Counted from the stretch's first letter, positions 51,619 through 62,029 are shown. The stretch: 64,000 nt of DNA from Vigna angularis (GCF_016808095.1 NC_068973.1:558001-622000); one strand, 5' to 3'. The notes: a model not told the origin generated them from the letters alone. Program-made: numbers and translations.

Positions 51619-52383
51619 TCATGGTTTGGGTTCATAACTCCTTACGCGAGACATTGTCAATTTTACACGACTGTCAATTTCTCGGCCACCATCCTTAGAC
51701 GAATCTTGAACGGTGCCGTTTTTAGCAAGTGAAACCGTACTTGTCTCAATCGCACTTAGCATCTTCTTCCTCATTCCCGAAACCACATGGTTCACATAAT
51801 CCTTTGTAAGCTTCACCGGTCCTTCCACTTCAACATTCAACCCTTCTTCTTCTCTTCCTTTATCGTCATTCTTTATTTTCACTTTCATGTGCATGGTTTC
51901 TTCGCCAACCATGAAATCGTGCGTCGCCTGCACTCTTACTACCGTACCATACTCCTCCTTCTTCTTCTCCAGAGTGAAACATCCTCCGCAACCATTTTCA
52001 CCGCAAATATAATGAACCATTTCTCTCTCCGGTAATGGTGGCGCACAGTAATTCTCCTTAACCGAATTATAGGATCCCCCGAATAAGGTGTTCATGTAAT
52101 TGCATAAAATGCCGTACCTCTTGTTTCTCGTGACTCGCATGCTCAGTTTAGCGAAAGAACCCTTACCAGTGTCCTCGGAGATGTCGACGTACACGGTTTT
52201 TACACGACCGGAGCAAATCTCTTGGGTTATGTTGATAGTTACGACGGTGTCACCGAGGGAGTATGTGGTTTCCGAAGAGAACCCGGTGGTTCCATCCTGG
52301 GCGTTGTATTTCAGTGTTTTGGTGTTGACTTCCAACGGAAAACGGGTAGATTTGAGCCTCACAACACTCTTATTTCCTTGCAT
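51619..52383 (-). CDS. Orphan tandem-family protein, intact copy (254 residues)
   Basis: I do not recognise this family. It is a single-exon frame from ATG at 52383 to a stop ending at 51619. There is no signal peptide and no membrane segment, so a soluble cytosolic or nuclear protein is likely. Residues 1-190 alternate short hydrophobic and polar runs, as in a beta-rich fold. Cysteines are at 57, 94, 113, 127, 132 and 135, the last three in CGENGCGGC, which could bind metal or form disulphides. Charged stretches include EKKKEE and KNDDKGREEE. Residues 191-215 look helical, and the last 40 residues are polar and basic. Two related sequences on the same strand at 55540-55906 and 57824-58468 show it is a real repeated gene: the third copy keeps an open frame with mostly conservative changes. 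A TATA box (minus-strand TATAAAT, 52446-52453) lies about 65 bp upstream. Function is unknown. Confidence 0.8.
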   Translation of the reverse strand: MQGNKSVVRLKSTRFPLEVNTKTLKYNAQDGTTGFSSETTYSLGDTVVTINITQEICSGRVKTVYVDISEDTGKGSFAKLSMRVTRNKRYGILCNYMNTLFGGSYNSVKENYCAPPLPEREMVHYICGENGCGGCFTLEKKKEEYGTVVRVQATHDFMVGEETMHMKVKIKNDDKGREEEGLNVEVEGPVKLTKDYVNHVVSGMRKKMLSAIETSTVSLAKNGTVQDSSKDGGREIDSRVKLTMSRVRSYEPKP

Positions 52384-52445
52384 ATTGCCTCTGAAATGTT
52401 TATCACTATCTTTATCATGTTCTCTCCATGTAATGCTGCATCTTC

Positions 52446-52453
52446 ATTTATAG
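52446..52453 (-). promoter_or_regulatory. TATA box of orphan gene copy 1
   Basis: The minus strand reads CTATAAATGAAG, 63-70 bp upstream of the start codon. The same motif is conserved upstream of copy 3 near 58531-58540. Confidence 0.6.
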
Positions 52454-52459
52454 GTAAAA

Positions 52460-52910
52460 TTGAACCCACGCACAGATTCCAAGCGTTAAAAGAAAGCAAA
52501 GAATTATATGTTAAAAGAGACGTGAAGAGCATCTTTAATCGTAGAACAAGAAAATGTTATCCAGCATCCTTTTGTGGCCTGATGTTCTTCCACTACACGT
52601 ACTGAGAATTTTACTGTTTTTTTTAATTCTATATCATCATTTGAAGTGTTTTTTTATCCGTTTTTAGAGAATTTGGCAAGATAATATGGTAATATTTAAA
52701 TTTAATTTCTAGTACAAATTGAATAAATTATTTTATATAAATTATAACTATAAGTAAAATAACTTATTTTTTTACTAAAATGAAATTTCTTTTTCCTAAA
52801 TAGTATATTGATAAGAAAAATAAATATAGAGAATAAAACAAAACATAATTAAAGGGAATATAATTTATTCTCATCCCACTACCTCTTTCATGTTTATTAT
52901 GTGAAAATGT
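52460..52910. other. Conserved 5' flank of orphan gene copy 1
   Basis: About 450 bp that closely match the flank of copy 3 (58545-58890, resuming at 61700) and more loosely 56670-57065 beside the pseudogene. This shows the duplicated unit extends well beyond the gene. Confidence 0.75.
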
Positions 52911-53232
52911 TATGACGCAAGCACATCAGCAGTAAGGAGGAAGAATCCCCAAATCGCGAAACCTGCAACCAGACTAAAAAACAAAACGTAACCGCGACTC
53001 ATCTGCATCAACCATCAAATTCCATCAAACCAGAATCGCGCTTTCATCACAAGCTGCTGCGTCTCCATGGTGCAACCTCGTCCTCCACCATCTTTATTAA
53101 TCTACAGAGAAAACCAAGTTGAAACCCAATCGAGACCAGCGTTCCTTTACGCGAAACAAAACCCTAATCGTGTCCCGTACTTGTAGAAGAACATAACCAA
53201 GTCTCGTATAGTTTGTCTCTTGCGCCACCATC
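52911..53232. other. GC-richer island of unknown origin
   Basis: About 320 bp clearly richer in G and C than the surroundings, with phrases such as CCGCGACTCATCTGCATC and AACCCTAATCG. It lies between the conserved gene flank and block A'. No long frame or known motif. It may be a captured gene fragment or a leader from a retroelement. Confidence 0.4.
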
Positions 53233-54074
53233 TCTATCGAAGCCAAAACTAGTTTTTAAAGAAAACTTACTTATAAGTAAGTCTTCAAACTAATAAAAAA
53301 TATTTCGTATAATTAATATCTAAATTTGCTAGTTTTTGTTAGCAAAATTACCTTCTATGCAATATAGAAAAAAAAATTAAAATATTATAAATACTTAAAC
53401 AATAATTCTATCTTTTCTTTGTAGCACGCATATCATAACACATTTCATTATATTCCTTATATGTCTATTTTTTAGGATGGGATTAAACCTATTTTGTGTC
53501 TTTTAATATAATATTAAAGTATACTTTTAACAAAGTTTGTAGATCTTATCACTTTGTTGTTCGGTTACAATTGAATCACAAATAAATATTTAGTCTCAAA
53601 CATAAATTTATGAATATGGGTTAAAAATCTCGTAACGACTAAAAATATTATCATGTATAAATAATATAAATTTCACATAAAATATAATTAAATTATATTA
53701 AAATTATTTTTTAGAATACCATTTGATAAAAATAAAACCATCACACCAAATTGAATTGTACATTTTTTTTTGTGTGAAAACGTGTTCTCTTTTATGAGTC
53801 ATTTAAACAAAACAATAACAAAAAAATACCTAAATATGTATTTGAAATATTTGTTTTTTAAAAGATTGGCACCATTTTTAACTTAAAATCTTGAAGTATT
53901 GAGTTTATGAGTTTTTTTGTTATATGGTATTTTACTTTATTATTTTAATCTAATGTGAGATATAGACTCACGTTTGGATTATTTTAAAAAATATATTATA
54001 AAAATAATGCTTTCAAATAGAAAGAGAAACTTAAAATAAAACATACCATATTCATTTATCTAATCACAAATCTT
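53233..54074. repeat. Duplicated block A' (matches 39921-40729)
   Basis: Second copy, same orientation, with an extra block of about 34 bp near 53638-53674. It ends at the shared CACAAATCTT. Confidence 0.9.
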
Positions 54075-55530
54075 CACTTGATGATCTCAATGTTGAAAAC
54101 TGAAGAACCATATGTTGTGACCTATCAAAGTTTTAGCCAATCAGATGGTAAATTAAGCTAGAATCGTAATTTTACTAAGGTGGCTCTATGAATACGTAAA
54201 AAAATCTCCCTTTTCTCTCATCCAAAGGCTACTAACATGCTTTCTTGACTAAAAGGCATCTCTCCACTTAGGCTAAGTACTAAATTCCCTCACGATATTA
54301 GTGGTATCAAACTCAATGACTAGTCTTAGTGATCAGCTCATATGAATACAATATGATTTATAATTGAAAGTCTTCTTAACAAAATTCAAATATGTGTGTC
54401 ATGTTAAGAAGAAGAATCATATGAAGTAATATTCATGATTAAGAATATTTCTATTTGAGAAAGAATATACCGATACGAAAGAGATCACCATTAAGGAAGA
54501 ACATTAAGGTTTTAGATTATATAGAGTATCAGTCACTTATGTTAATTGGACTTTGTATCTTCGTAATAAAACTTCTCTCAATAAACCCATCAATAACATA
54601 CAACTCTTTCACTTAAATAAGTGTCTATTGTCAAATGAACAATGGTTTTATAATGATGTCACTGAGTGAAATGAAATATCCAAAATTAATATAATTTTAG
54701 TATTTCAAAAAATAAAAGAAAATGATATTTTAAATTTGCAACACAATATTAAATTTTTTATTTATTTCCAAATATTTTTGAAAAAAATGTGTGTATTTAC
54801 AAAAAAATAAAATGAATGTATATTAATTACTTCAATAACTAACATATTTATTGTTTTTATTATGTATATAAACAAATTTAAAATGTAATTTTGAAATTAA
54901 GGAGGTCCTTTTTGAATGACAATTTGTTATATGTTTGAGATAATTCCATTAAACAAAGCAAGGCAATAGAGAACTGGAGACGAATTTAAAGAGAATATTT
55001 TTTTAGATAAATAGATATTAATTTTATTAAATATTATAAATAACTAAAATATTAAATCACACATTACTTTTCCAAACCATAAAATAACTTTAGAAAGCTC
55101 AAATTTCAATCCACCGTACATTTTTTTTTTCTCTCTTATTAAACAGTTCTATGAAATATATAGTTTGACTTAGCTCCTCTCAGTCAATAGAAGGTTGATA
55201 GATATATGGACCAATATATCCTAATGAACATTTATAAATAGTTTACACCTACTATTATAAATGTTTATAATCATAGTTTTAATTTTCTGATTATTTTCAT
55301 ACGTTATGAAGGGATTATTTGGAAGTTAAAGACCTAAAAGATCTGTCTAAGGTAAATTGATACTTTGAAACCCATTCTAATAACTTCTCATATCAGGCCA
55401 TATGAGAAGAGTAAGTACAATTTTTATTTATCATACATTATTTTTCCTTTTTATTTCTCAATTCTTATTATATCATATTATAAACTTACAACTTTATTTT
55501 CTCCTGTATATATTAAACAGTATCTAAGTT
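54075..55530. other. Spacer between orphan copy 1 and the pseudogene
   Basis: AT-rich, no gene. The part at 54895-55140 resembles 57410-57640, the 3' flank of copy 3, so it belongs to the duplicated unit. A primer-site-like TGGTATCAAA at 54302-54311 has no LTR beside it that I can define. Confidence 0.55.
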
Positions 55531-55539
55531 CTCTGGGAG

Positions 55540-55906
55540 TCATACGATTTCTTAGGAGTGATACTATCAACCGTCATAACCTCAGGAATATCAACACCAT
55601 CCTTGGGCGAATGTTGAGCGGGGCTGTTTCTAACACGTTGAACCGTACTTGCCTCAATGGGACTTCGCATAATAAGATGTAATTGCATACAATGCCGTAC
55701 CTCTTGTTTCTCGTGACTTGCAGGCTCAGATTAGCGAAAGAACCGTTACCACTGTCCTCGGAGAGGTCGATGTAGACGGCTTATACACGACCAGAACAAA
55801 TCTCTTGGGTTACGTTGATAGTTACGAGGGTGTTACCGAGGGAGTAGGTGATTTCCAATGGAAAACCTGTAGAGTTGAGCCTCACAACACTCTTATTTCC
55901 TTGCAT
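55540..55906 (-). pseudogene. Orphan-family pseudogene (copy 2)
   Basis: The minus strand begins with the family start MQGNKSVVRL at 55906 and follows the N-terminal third with a stop (GRV*AVY). It then jumps, at the point matching copy-1 position about 52094, to sequence matching the C-terminal region (from about 51766). Roughly 330 bp of the middle, including the cysteine cluster, are deleted. Its upstream region is also interrupted by a transposon-like insertion. Not functional. Confidence 0.85.
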
Positions 55907-55967
55907 TGCCTCTCAAATGTTTCACTCTCTTTGTCGTGTTCTCTCCATCTAATCCTCCATCTTCATT

Positions 55968-56658
55968 TCATTCAGGCTTTGTTATTTTAGAGTGATTTGA
56001 GTGAGATGATTTGAATGGATTTGAGTGAATTTGAGGGTAATATTTTTGTTATTTTTTTGAGTGGATTTGTGGATAATTGAAAATGAATTTGAAAGGAAAG
56101 TTTGTGAGAATTAGTGTAGGATTTTATTGATGTGACAGATAAACAAAATTTGTTTAATTGATAGAAATTGAAGATTACCAAAATACCCTTAGTTATTAAT
56201 GTAATATAAAATGATAATTGTTAATGTTATATTTAATTGTAAAAGAGTTTATAAAGAGTAAAAAATTAAAATTAATTATTAAAATTAATTTTAATATTGT
56301 AAAAAAAAAGGAAAAAGAAAAATTAATTTTTTAGATGAAAATAAATTGTATTATTATTAGTTGTATATAATAATAATATACAAGGAGTCAGTCAGTTTCT
56401 TGCATCTCATCATTGTTTTGAGCAATCATGGAAGTTATCTTATAAATGAATAGTTTTATGTGCAAAGCCACGAGAAAGGATAATATTGTAAAACTTCATT
56501 CTTTACCTGCAAATCTCCTCTTCTTTGCAAAGATAAAATCTCTCATCAATCCCCCGCAAATCTTTGCTTCTAATTACTCTCAAATCATTGCAAACGAACA
56601 ACATGTTACTTACATATCCGTTTTTCTTAACAGTAAATCCCTCCATACGAACACAACC
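55968..56658. mobile_element. MITE-like insertion upstream of the pseudogene
   Basis: Compared with copy 1, about 690 bp interrupt the 5' flank. The left end reads AGGCTTTGTT...GAGTGATTTGAG; the right end inverted reads AAGGTTGTGTT...GGAGGGATTT, giving imperfect terminal inverted repeats of about 25 bp. Many GATTTGAG/GGATTTG subterminal motifs occur on both sides in opposite orientation, as in hAT-type MITEs. I could not settle a target duplication. Confidence 0.45.
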
Positions 56659-57065
56659 TTATAGCTAAAACTAAACCTACGCACAGACCAATCCAAAGAA
56701 AAGAGCCACAAAGATAGCATATTTAATCGTACAACTTGAAAACGTTATCCAGGATCTTTTTCTGGTCCAATATTTCCACTATACTTACTGAGAATTTTTA
56801 TTATTTCTTATAAATTTTAAAACATTATTTAAAGTTTTTTTATTATCTGTATTTACTCAATTTCGCAAGATAATATTTTAATATTTAAATTTTTATTATA
56901 TAAATTGAAGCAATTGTTTTATATAAATGAAACTAAGTTTTTCCACTAAAAGGAAATTTATTTTTCCGAAATAGTAAAAAGAATTATAAAAAATACAAAT
57001 ATAGAGAATCAAAACATAAATAATTAAAGAGACTAGCCTTTATTCCCATTTACCTTTTTCATGTT

Positions 57066-57415
57066 TGTTATGTTTCTTTGTTTCAATCTTTCTTCTTAGG
57101 TTTCATTATTCTTCACGACTTGATGAAAACGATACTTTCAGAATATTCATCTGCTCCACACATGGTGAAATTTGTTGATCTGGTTCATATTCTTTCTGCT
57201 CTCTCGTTCTCTTTCCTTTATTTTTTATTTTATTTTGATCAATTATGTCGTTAGTAACGCCAACGATGACCTTTGCATGTGAGGATGCGCAACATAGAGT
57301 TGTGGTTACGACGTTGAAGTCTTGCATGTGGGAAGAGAGGAGCTACGGTACTCGTTGGCAGCGCTGCTAGCATCTTGGCTGGACAAAATATGCATTATCC
57401 AAGTGGAGAGAATGT
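57066..57415. other. GC-richer patch with a short frame
   Basis: Less AT-rich than the neighbours. A plus-strand ATG frame of 41 codons starts at 57246. It has no recognisable motif and no support from the other units of the array. Probably a gene or transposon fragment. Confidence 0.25.
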
Positions 57416-57823
57416 GAAATATATATAATTTCATTTTTGAGATAATTAATTCCATTAAACAAAGTAAGGCGATAGGGAAATCAGGGAAACGAATTTAATA
57501 ATTAGAATATTTTTTTTAGATAAATAGATTATAATTTTTCATGAATAACTATAACATTAAATCAAGCATTACTTTTCCAAACCATAAAAACTTTAAAAAA
57601 CTCAAACTTCACAAAACACATACATTTTCTTATTACATACTTCTATATGAACTAGTTTATGACTTCCTCTCAGTCAAGAATTAAAGGTGGATAGATGTGG
57701 ATCAATATATCTAAAATTTCTATAAATACTGTTATATTTTTTTCTATATCATAATTTTATTTTTTCTAAATATCTCCACACGGTATTTAGAAATTATTTA
57801 AAAGTTTAAAAAGTAACACTGAT

Positions 57824-58468
57824 CTAATGACCCTTCTCAATCGCACTTACCATCTTATTCCTCATTCCCAAAACCACATGGTTCATATAATCCTTTGTAA
57901 GCTTCACCGGTCCTTCCACTTCAACATTCAATTCTCCTCTTCCTTTATCGTCATTCTTTATTTTCACTTTCATGTGCATGGTTTCTTCGCCAACCATGAA
58001 ATCGTGCGTCGCCTGCACTCTTACTACCGTACCATGCTTCTCCTCCTTCTTCTTCTCCAGAGTGAAACATCCTCCGCAATCATTTTCACAGCAAATATAA
58101 CGAACCATTTCTCTCTCCGGTAAAGGTGGCGCGCAGTAATTCTCCTTAGCTGAATTATAGGATCCCCCGAATGTGGTGTTCATGTAATTACATAAAATGC
58201 CGTACCTCTTGTTTCTCGTGACTCGCATTTCCAGCTTAGCGAAAGAACCCTTACCAGTGTCCTCGGAGATGTCGACGTACACGGTTTTTACACGACCGGA
58301 GCAAATCTCTTGGGTTATGTCGATAGTTACGACGGTGTCACCGAGGGAGTATGTGGTTTCCGAAGAGAACCTGGTGGTTCCATCCTTGGCCTTGTATTTC
58401 TGTGTTTTGGTGTTGACTTCCAACAAACGGCTGGATTTGAGCCTCACAACACTCTTATTTCCTTGCAT
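57824..58468 (-). CDS. Orphan tandem-family protein, C-terminally shortened copy (214 residues)
   Basis: Close paralogue of 51619-52383, with the same start (MQGNKSVVRLKSS) and the same order of segments. Changes include GENGCGGC to CENDCGGC, which adds a cysteine, and loss of two residues in the proline-flanked region near position 16. Compared with copy 1, about 125 bp at the 3' end are deleted and three bases inserted. The frame therefore ends SAIEKGH and uses a stop from former 3' flanking sequence. The promoter region with its TATA box is retained. Whether the missing basic tail matters is unknown: it may be functional or an early pseudogene. Confidence 0.7.
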   Translation of the reverse strand: MQGNKSVVRLKSSRLLEVNTKTQKYKAKDGTTRFSSETTYSLGDTVVTIDITQEICSGRVKTVYVDISEDTGKGSFAKLEMRVTRNKRYGILCNYMNTTFGGSYNSAKENYCAPPLPEREMVRYICCENDCGGCFTLEKKKEEKHGTVVRVQATHDFMVGEETMHMKVKIKNDDKGRGELNVEVEGPVKLTKDYMNHVVLGMRNKMVSAIEKGH

Positions 58469-58926
58469 ATTGCCTCTGAAATGTTTATCACTATCTTTAT
58501 CATGTTCTCTCCATGTAATGCTGCATCTTCATTTATAGGTAAAATTGAAACCACGCACAGATTCCAAGCGTTAAAAGAAAGCAAAGAATTATATGTTGAA
58601 AGAGACGTGAAGAGCATCTTTAATCGTAGAACAAGAAAATGTTATCCAGCATCGTTGTGGCCTGATGTTCTTCCACTAAACGTACTGAGAATTTTACTGT
58701 TTTTTTTTTTTAATTCTATATCATCATTTAAAGTGTTTTTTTATCCGTTTTTAGTGAATTTGGCAAGATAATATGCTAATATTTAAATTTAATTTCTAGC
58801 ATAAATTGAATAAATTATTTTATATAAATTATAACTATAAGTAAATTAACTTATTTTTTACTAAAATGAAATTTCTTTTTCTAATAAAAAAATAAACGTT
58901 GGGTTCGCATGATCCAGAGAAACCAG

Positions 58927-59252
58927 AAAACTCAGAAAAATCAAGAAAAGAAAAATAACATAGAGAAAGATAGAAAGAAATGATTTGAATACTTCGAAAT
59001 TGAATTACTTCCAAAAAGAAAAGACAGACTACAATATATAATCAATCTAAACGACTGAAACAAACAAAACAAAACCAAACGGCCATAAGTAGCCGAACAT
59101 AGGTCAAATACAACAAAGATCAAGCAGCACAACCAAAAACAAAAACAAACGAACTTGACTGAACAATCATAAGAGAATCTTCGATCATAAAAGATCAGTA
59201 CAAATCGACCAAAAAATATCAACTAGTTATCAACATAAAACTGGAACCGTCA
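58927..59252. repeat. 325-bp direct repeat, copy 1
   Basis: Begins AAAACTCAGAAAAATCAAG and ends GGAACCGTCA. Matches 61349-61673 with about ten substitutions and one single-base length change. It may be part of an LTR: sequence continuing it on the left is present only here, and on the right only in copy 2. Confidence 0.92.
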
Positions 59253-59866
59253 ATTGAATTAGATGCAGGCAATGATGAAGATTTGTAGAAGACAACAAAT
59301 GAAGCGAAGAATGATGACAATCCTCAAGATGAAGATCTAAACAAATGTGGAAACAACCTAGAGGATTATCCTTACGAAGTTGAGGCATATCTAAAGGGGT
59401 AAACATTAGAAGAGATCTAAGAATTTTTAGAAATATCTTAGGATTGAATTTTTAAATGCGTTTCAGTTTTGCATTTTTGAAAAACTAGCCATATTTTTGT
59501 ATGCTTTAAAATTCCTATCTTATATAGTTCAATGTATGTTTGAACAATGTTTTATAAGTTCTTTATCCTAAAATTATTTGCTTTAAATATCCCATTGTGT
59601 ATGTTTGAATGAATCTTTAAATTTGCAATATTTTTAGCTCATATGCATACATGCTTTTATTAACGGGGAGTATTATCTTAGGGGGAGAACATCAAACACA
59701 ACTTTTTAATTATGATCAAAAAGGGGGAGAAAATGTTTAAAGCTTATTTGCTTATTTGTGTTTATTCACTAATGCACTTTTTCTTCCATAAGTTGTGTTT
59801 TATCCAGATTATTACTAAAAGCTTTAAATCAAAGGAGTTTTTGATCATCATCAAAAAGGGGGAGAA
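59253..59866 (+). mobile_element. Internal 3' remnant of a SIRE/Maximus-like copia element
   Basis: Non-coding, decayed sequence containing two polypurine tracts of the form AAAAAGGGGGAGAA (about 59719-59732 and 59853-59866). The second directly precedes the LTR. Multiple polypurine tracts are known in this lineage. The 5' LTR, gag and pol are missing. Confidence 0.7.
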
Positions 59867-60919
59867 TGTTAGCAAAAATCAAAGATGAAGTTTTGATGAT
59901 GAACAGATTTGCACACGTCAAGATCCATAAAGACAAATTGAAGATCTCTGTATTTTATAAAGCTTTTATAATAATCAAAGTTGATGTAATAGTGCTCAAA
60001 TATGTATTAGGACTGATTCTTGTAATTTATATTTATATGCTGTTGAGAATCGTCCACAAGCTATTTTAATCGATTAAACTCAGATTTAATCGATTAAAAC
60101 GAGGCTGACACTGAAAACCCAATTGCCCCTGTAATAATCGATTAAAGCTATTAATAATCGATTAGTTAATCGATTATTCCTGAGAATAATCGATTAACAC
60201 TAGCCGTTGGGGGTTTCAGATTTGAAAAACTAGCCGTTGTACTCATTATTAATCGATTAATATTTATGTTAATCGATTAAATGCGTTAGATGGCCCGTTT
60301 TCGAAGAATGGAAGGGTATTAGGCTGAGTCTATAAATTGGCTCACTCTTTATCTCAAAAGATAACTCATCCCTTGTGCTAAAGAACTCTGAACTCTTTGA
60401 GAACTCTGTGAAATTGCTGAAGCTAAGGAAACTCTTGTCTGCAAAGTCCTGAGGTGGTACTGTGGTGACAGAGGAATAGCTTGTTCATCCTTGGTGTGTC
60501 TGAGGAAGTGTTTGGAAGAGAATCATCTTTCGTGAAGCATTCGAAGGAGGTGGTCATCCTTTGCGAAGATTCAAAGGAGGTGTAAGTTCGTCTCTTGTGG
60601 TTTCAAGAGAGGTGGTAATTTCTAAACTGTTACAAATTGTTTTTCTGTGTGACTAATATTTGTAACTGTTTTGTGATAGTGAAAAAGGTTTATCTTGTTT
60701 GAGATAAGCGACTGGACTAGGATCCGAGTGATCTGAACCAGGATAAAATCACCTGTGCAATTTTTCTCTTTCCCTTACTCTGTTATTTACACTTAATTAT
60801 CTCCTCAGTAAGAAAGAATTAAGAGAAAAATATTAAAAGGCATAATAAAAGAATATAACCAATTCACCCCCCTCTTGGTTTGTTACCACGTTAATAATTC
60901 CGCTGCAGCGATTCTAACA
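59867..60919 (+). mobile_element. 3' LTR of a SIRE/Maximus-like copia element (1,053 bp)
   Basis: Starts TGTTAGCAAAAATC after the polypurine tract and ends GATTCTAACA. Near the end it has the phrase TTCACCCCCCTCTTGGTTTG, familiar from legume SIRE-type LTRs. A TATA box (TATAAATT) is at 60331-60338. Upstream of it lie eight TAATCGATTA-type palindromes (separate entry). Confidence 0.8.
60066..60280. promoter_or_regulatory. Cluster of eight AATCGATT palindromes in the copia LTR
   Basis: ATCGAT cores at 60069, 60089, 60137, 60157, 60169, 60189, 60252 and 60272, nearly all inside TTAATCGATTAA or TAATCGATTA. Each holds two inverted TAAT/ATTA half-sites, the core bound by homeodomain proteins. The cluster ends about 50 bp upstream of the TATA box, where enhancers of an LTR promoter would sit. 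Confidence 0.8.
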
Positions 60920-61344
60920 CATTGTGCTAGTTAGCTTAATAGAATAGTAAGAATGAAGCAATAACTCCATCATTGAAATATTCATTCTAACTATATCACA
61001 AAACACATAATATACTCTTTGAGGAACTTTATAGGCAGAGCATCAAGATTTATTTTTTTTCGAGAGAACTGTGTATATATTATCTGTACAAGGGTTAGAA
61101 CACCCTAAATATTCTATTATTAATATATTTTTTGTTGATAAAAAAATAAAATAAAAGTTCTACCAAGTTGGTATGCTCAGGTTTCTTTCTCTAGGTCTTG
61201 CAAATTGTTACCGACCAACATAATTGATCAGCTTCTAATGTTGGCTTGGGATATTTCATGGCCTTAATTGAGCATAATCTCGGTCCCATATTATACACAT
61301 TTCATTTTTCTTAAGGGCTTTTGATGAAAACGGTCTTAACTTTT
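60920..61344. repeat. 424-bp segment B, copy 1
   Basis: Starts CATTGTGCTAGTTAGC directly at the copia LTR end and runs to CTTAACTTTT. It is repeated at 62601-63023 in the same orientation with few differences. Confidence 0.93.
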
Positions 61345-61348
61345 GATG

Positions 61349-61673
61349 AAAACTCAGAAAAATCAAGAAAAGAAAAATAACATAGAGAAAGATAGAAAGA
61401 AATGATTTGAATACTTCGAAATTGAATTACTTCCAAAAAAAAAGACAGACTACAATATATAACCAATCCAAACGACTGAAACAAACAAAACAAAACCAAA
61501 CGGCCATAAGTAGCCGAGCGTAGGTCGAATACAACAAAGATCAAGCAGCACAACCAAAAACAAAAACAAACGAACTTGACTGAACAATCATAAGAGAATC
61601 TTCGATCATAAAAAATCAGTACAAACCGACCAAAAAATATCAACTAGTTATCAACATAAAACCGGAACCGTCA
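61349..61673. repeat. 325-bp direct repeat, copy 2
   Basis: Partner of 58927-59252. Joined on the left to segment B through TTTGATGAAAAC, a phrase that occurs twice around the junction. Confidence 0.92.
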
Positions 61674-62029
61674 AAAGCAATAGAAGAATCCAATCAACCA
61701 TAAATATAGAGAATAAAACAAACATAATTAAAGGGAATATAATTTATTCTCATCCCACTACCTCTTTCATGTTTATTCTGTATCCTTGATCTTACTATTT
61801 CTTTTTCTTTTTTTTTTGTCTTTCTAGTTATATTTTGTTTCTTTCTGGTTATATTTTGTTTCTATAGGACTCAAACACGCTATATTTCTCGATGTTCGGG
61901 TTTGTCTATCATGGGCTCATTCCAAACCACTCAAATGATACATATAGAAAGTATTTTGAATCTGATGCTTAAGTGAATAAGCATTTGAAAGTAAAAGTAT
62001 TAAATATAATAATTAATAAATTATTTTAC

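Larger units (their letters stand above)
58897..61699. mobile_element. Composite insertion in the 5' flank of orphan copy 3
   Basis: Copy-1 flank sequence continues across this point; here it stops at 58896 and resumes at 61700, with ATAAA on both sides (58892-58896, 61700-61704), a possible 5-bp target duplication. Inside, in order: short unique sequence, direct repeat 1 (58927-59252), a copia 3' end (59253-60919), a segment repeated downstream (60920-61344), direct repeat 2 (61349-61673), and a short tail. Confidence 0.75.

Noticed and set aside
54302..54311. TGGTATCAAA, a possible retrotransposon primer-binding site
   Set aside because: No LTR end directly before it and no polypurine tract or coding remnant nearby.
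58941..59222. Hydrophobic minus-strand frame (93 codons), also at 61311-61643
   Set aside because: It is a shadow of the 325-bp direct repeat; composition is T-rich and the two copies differ in frame length.
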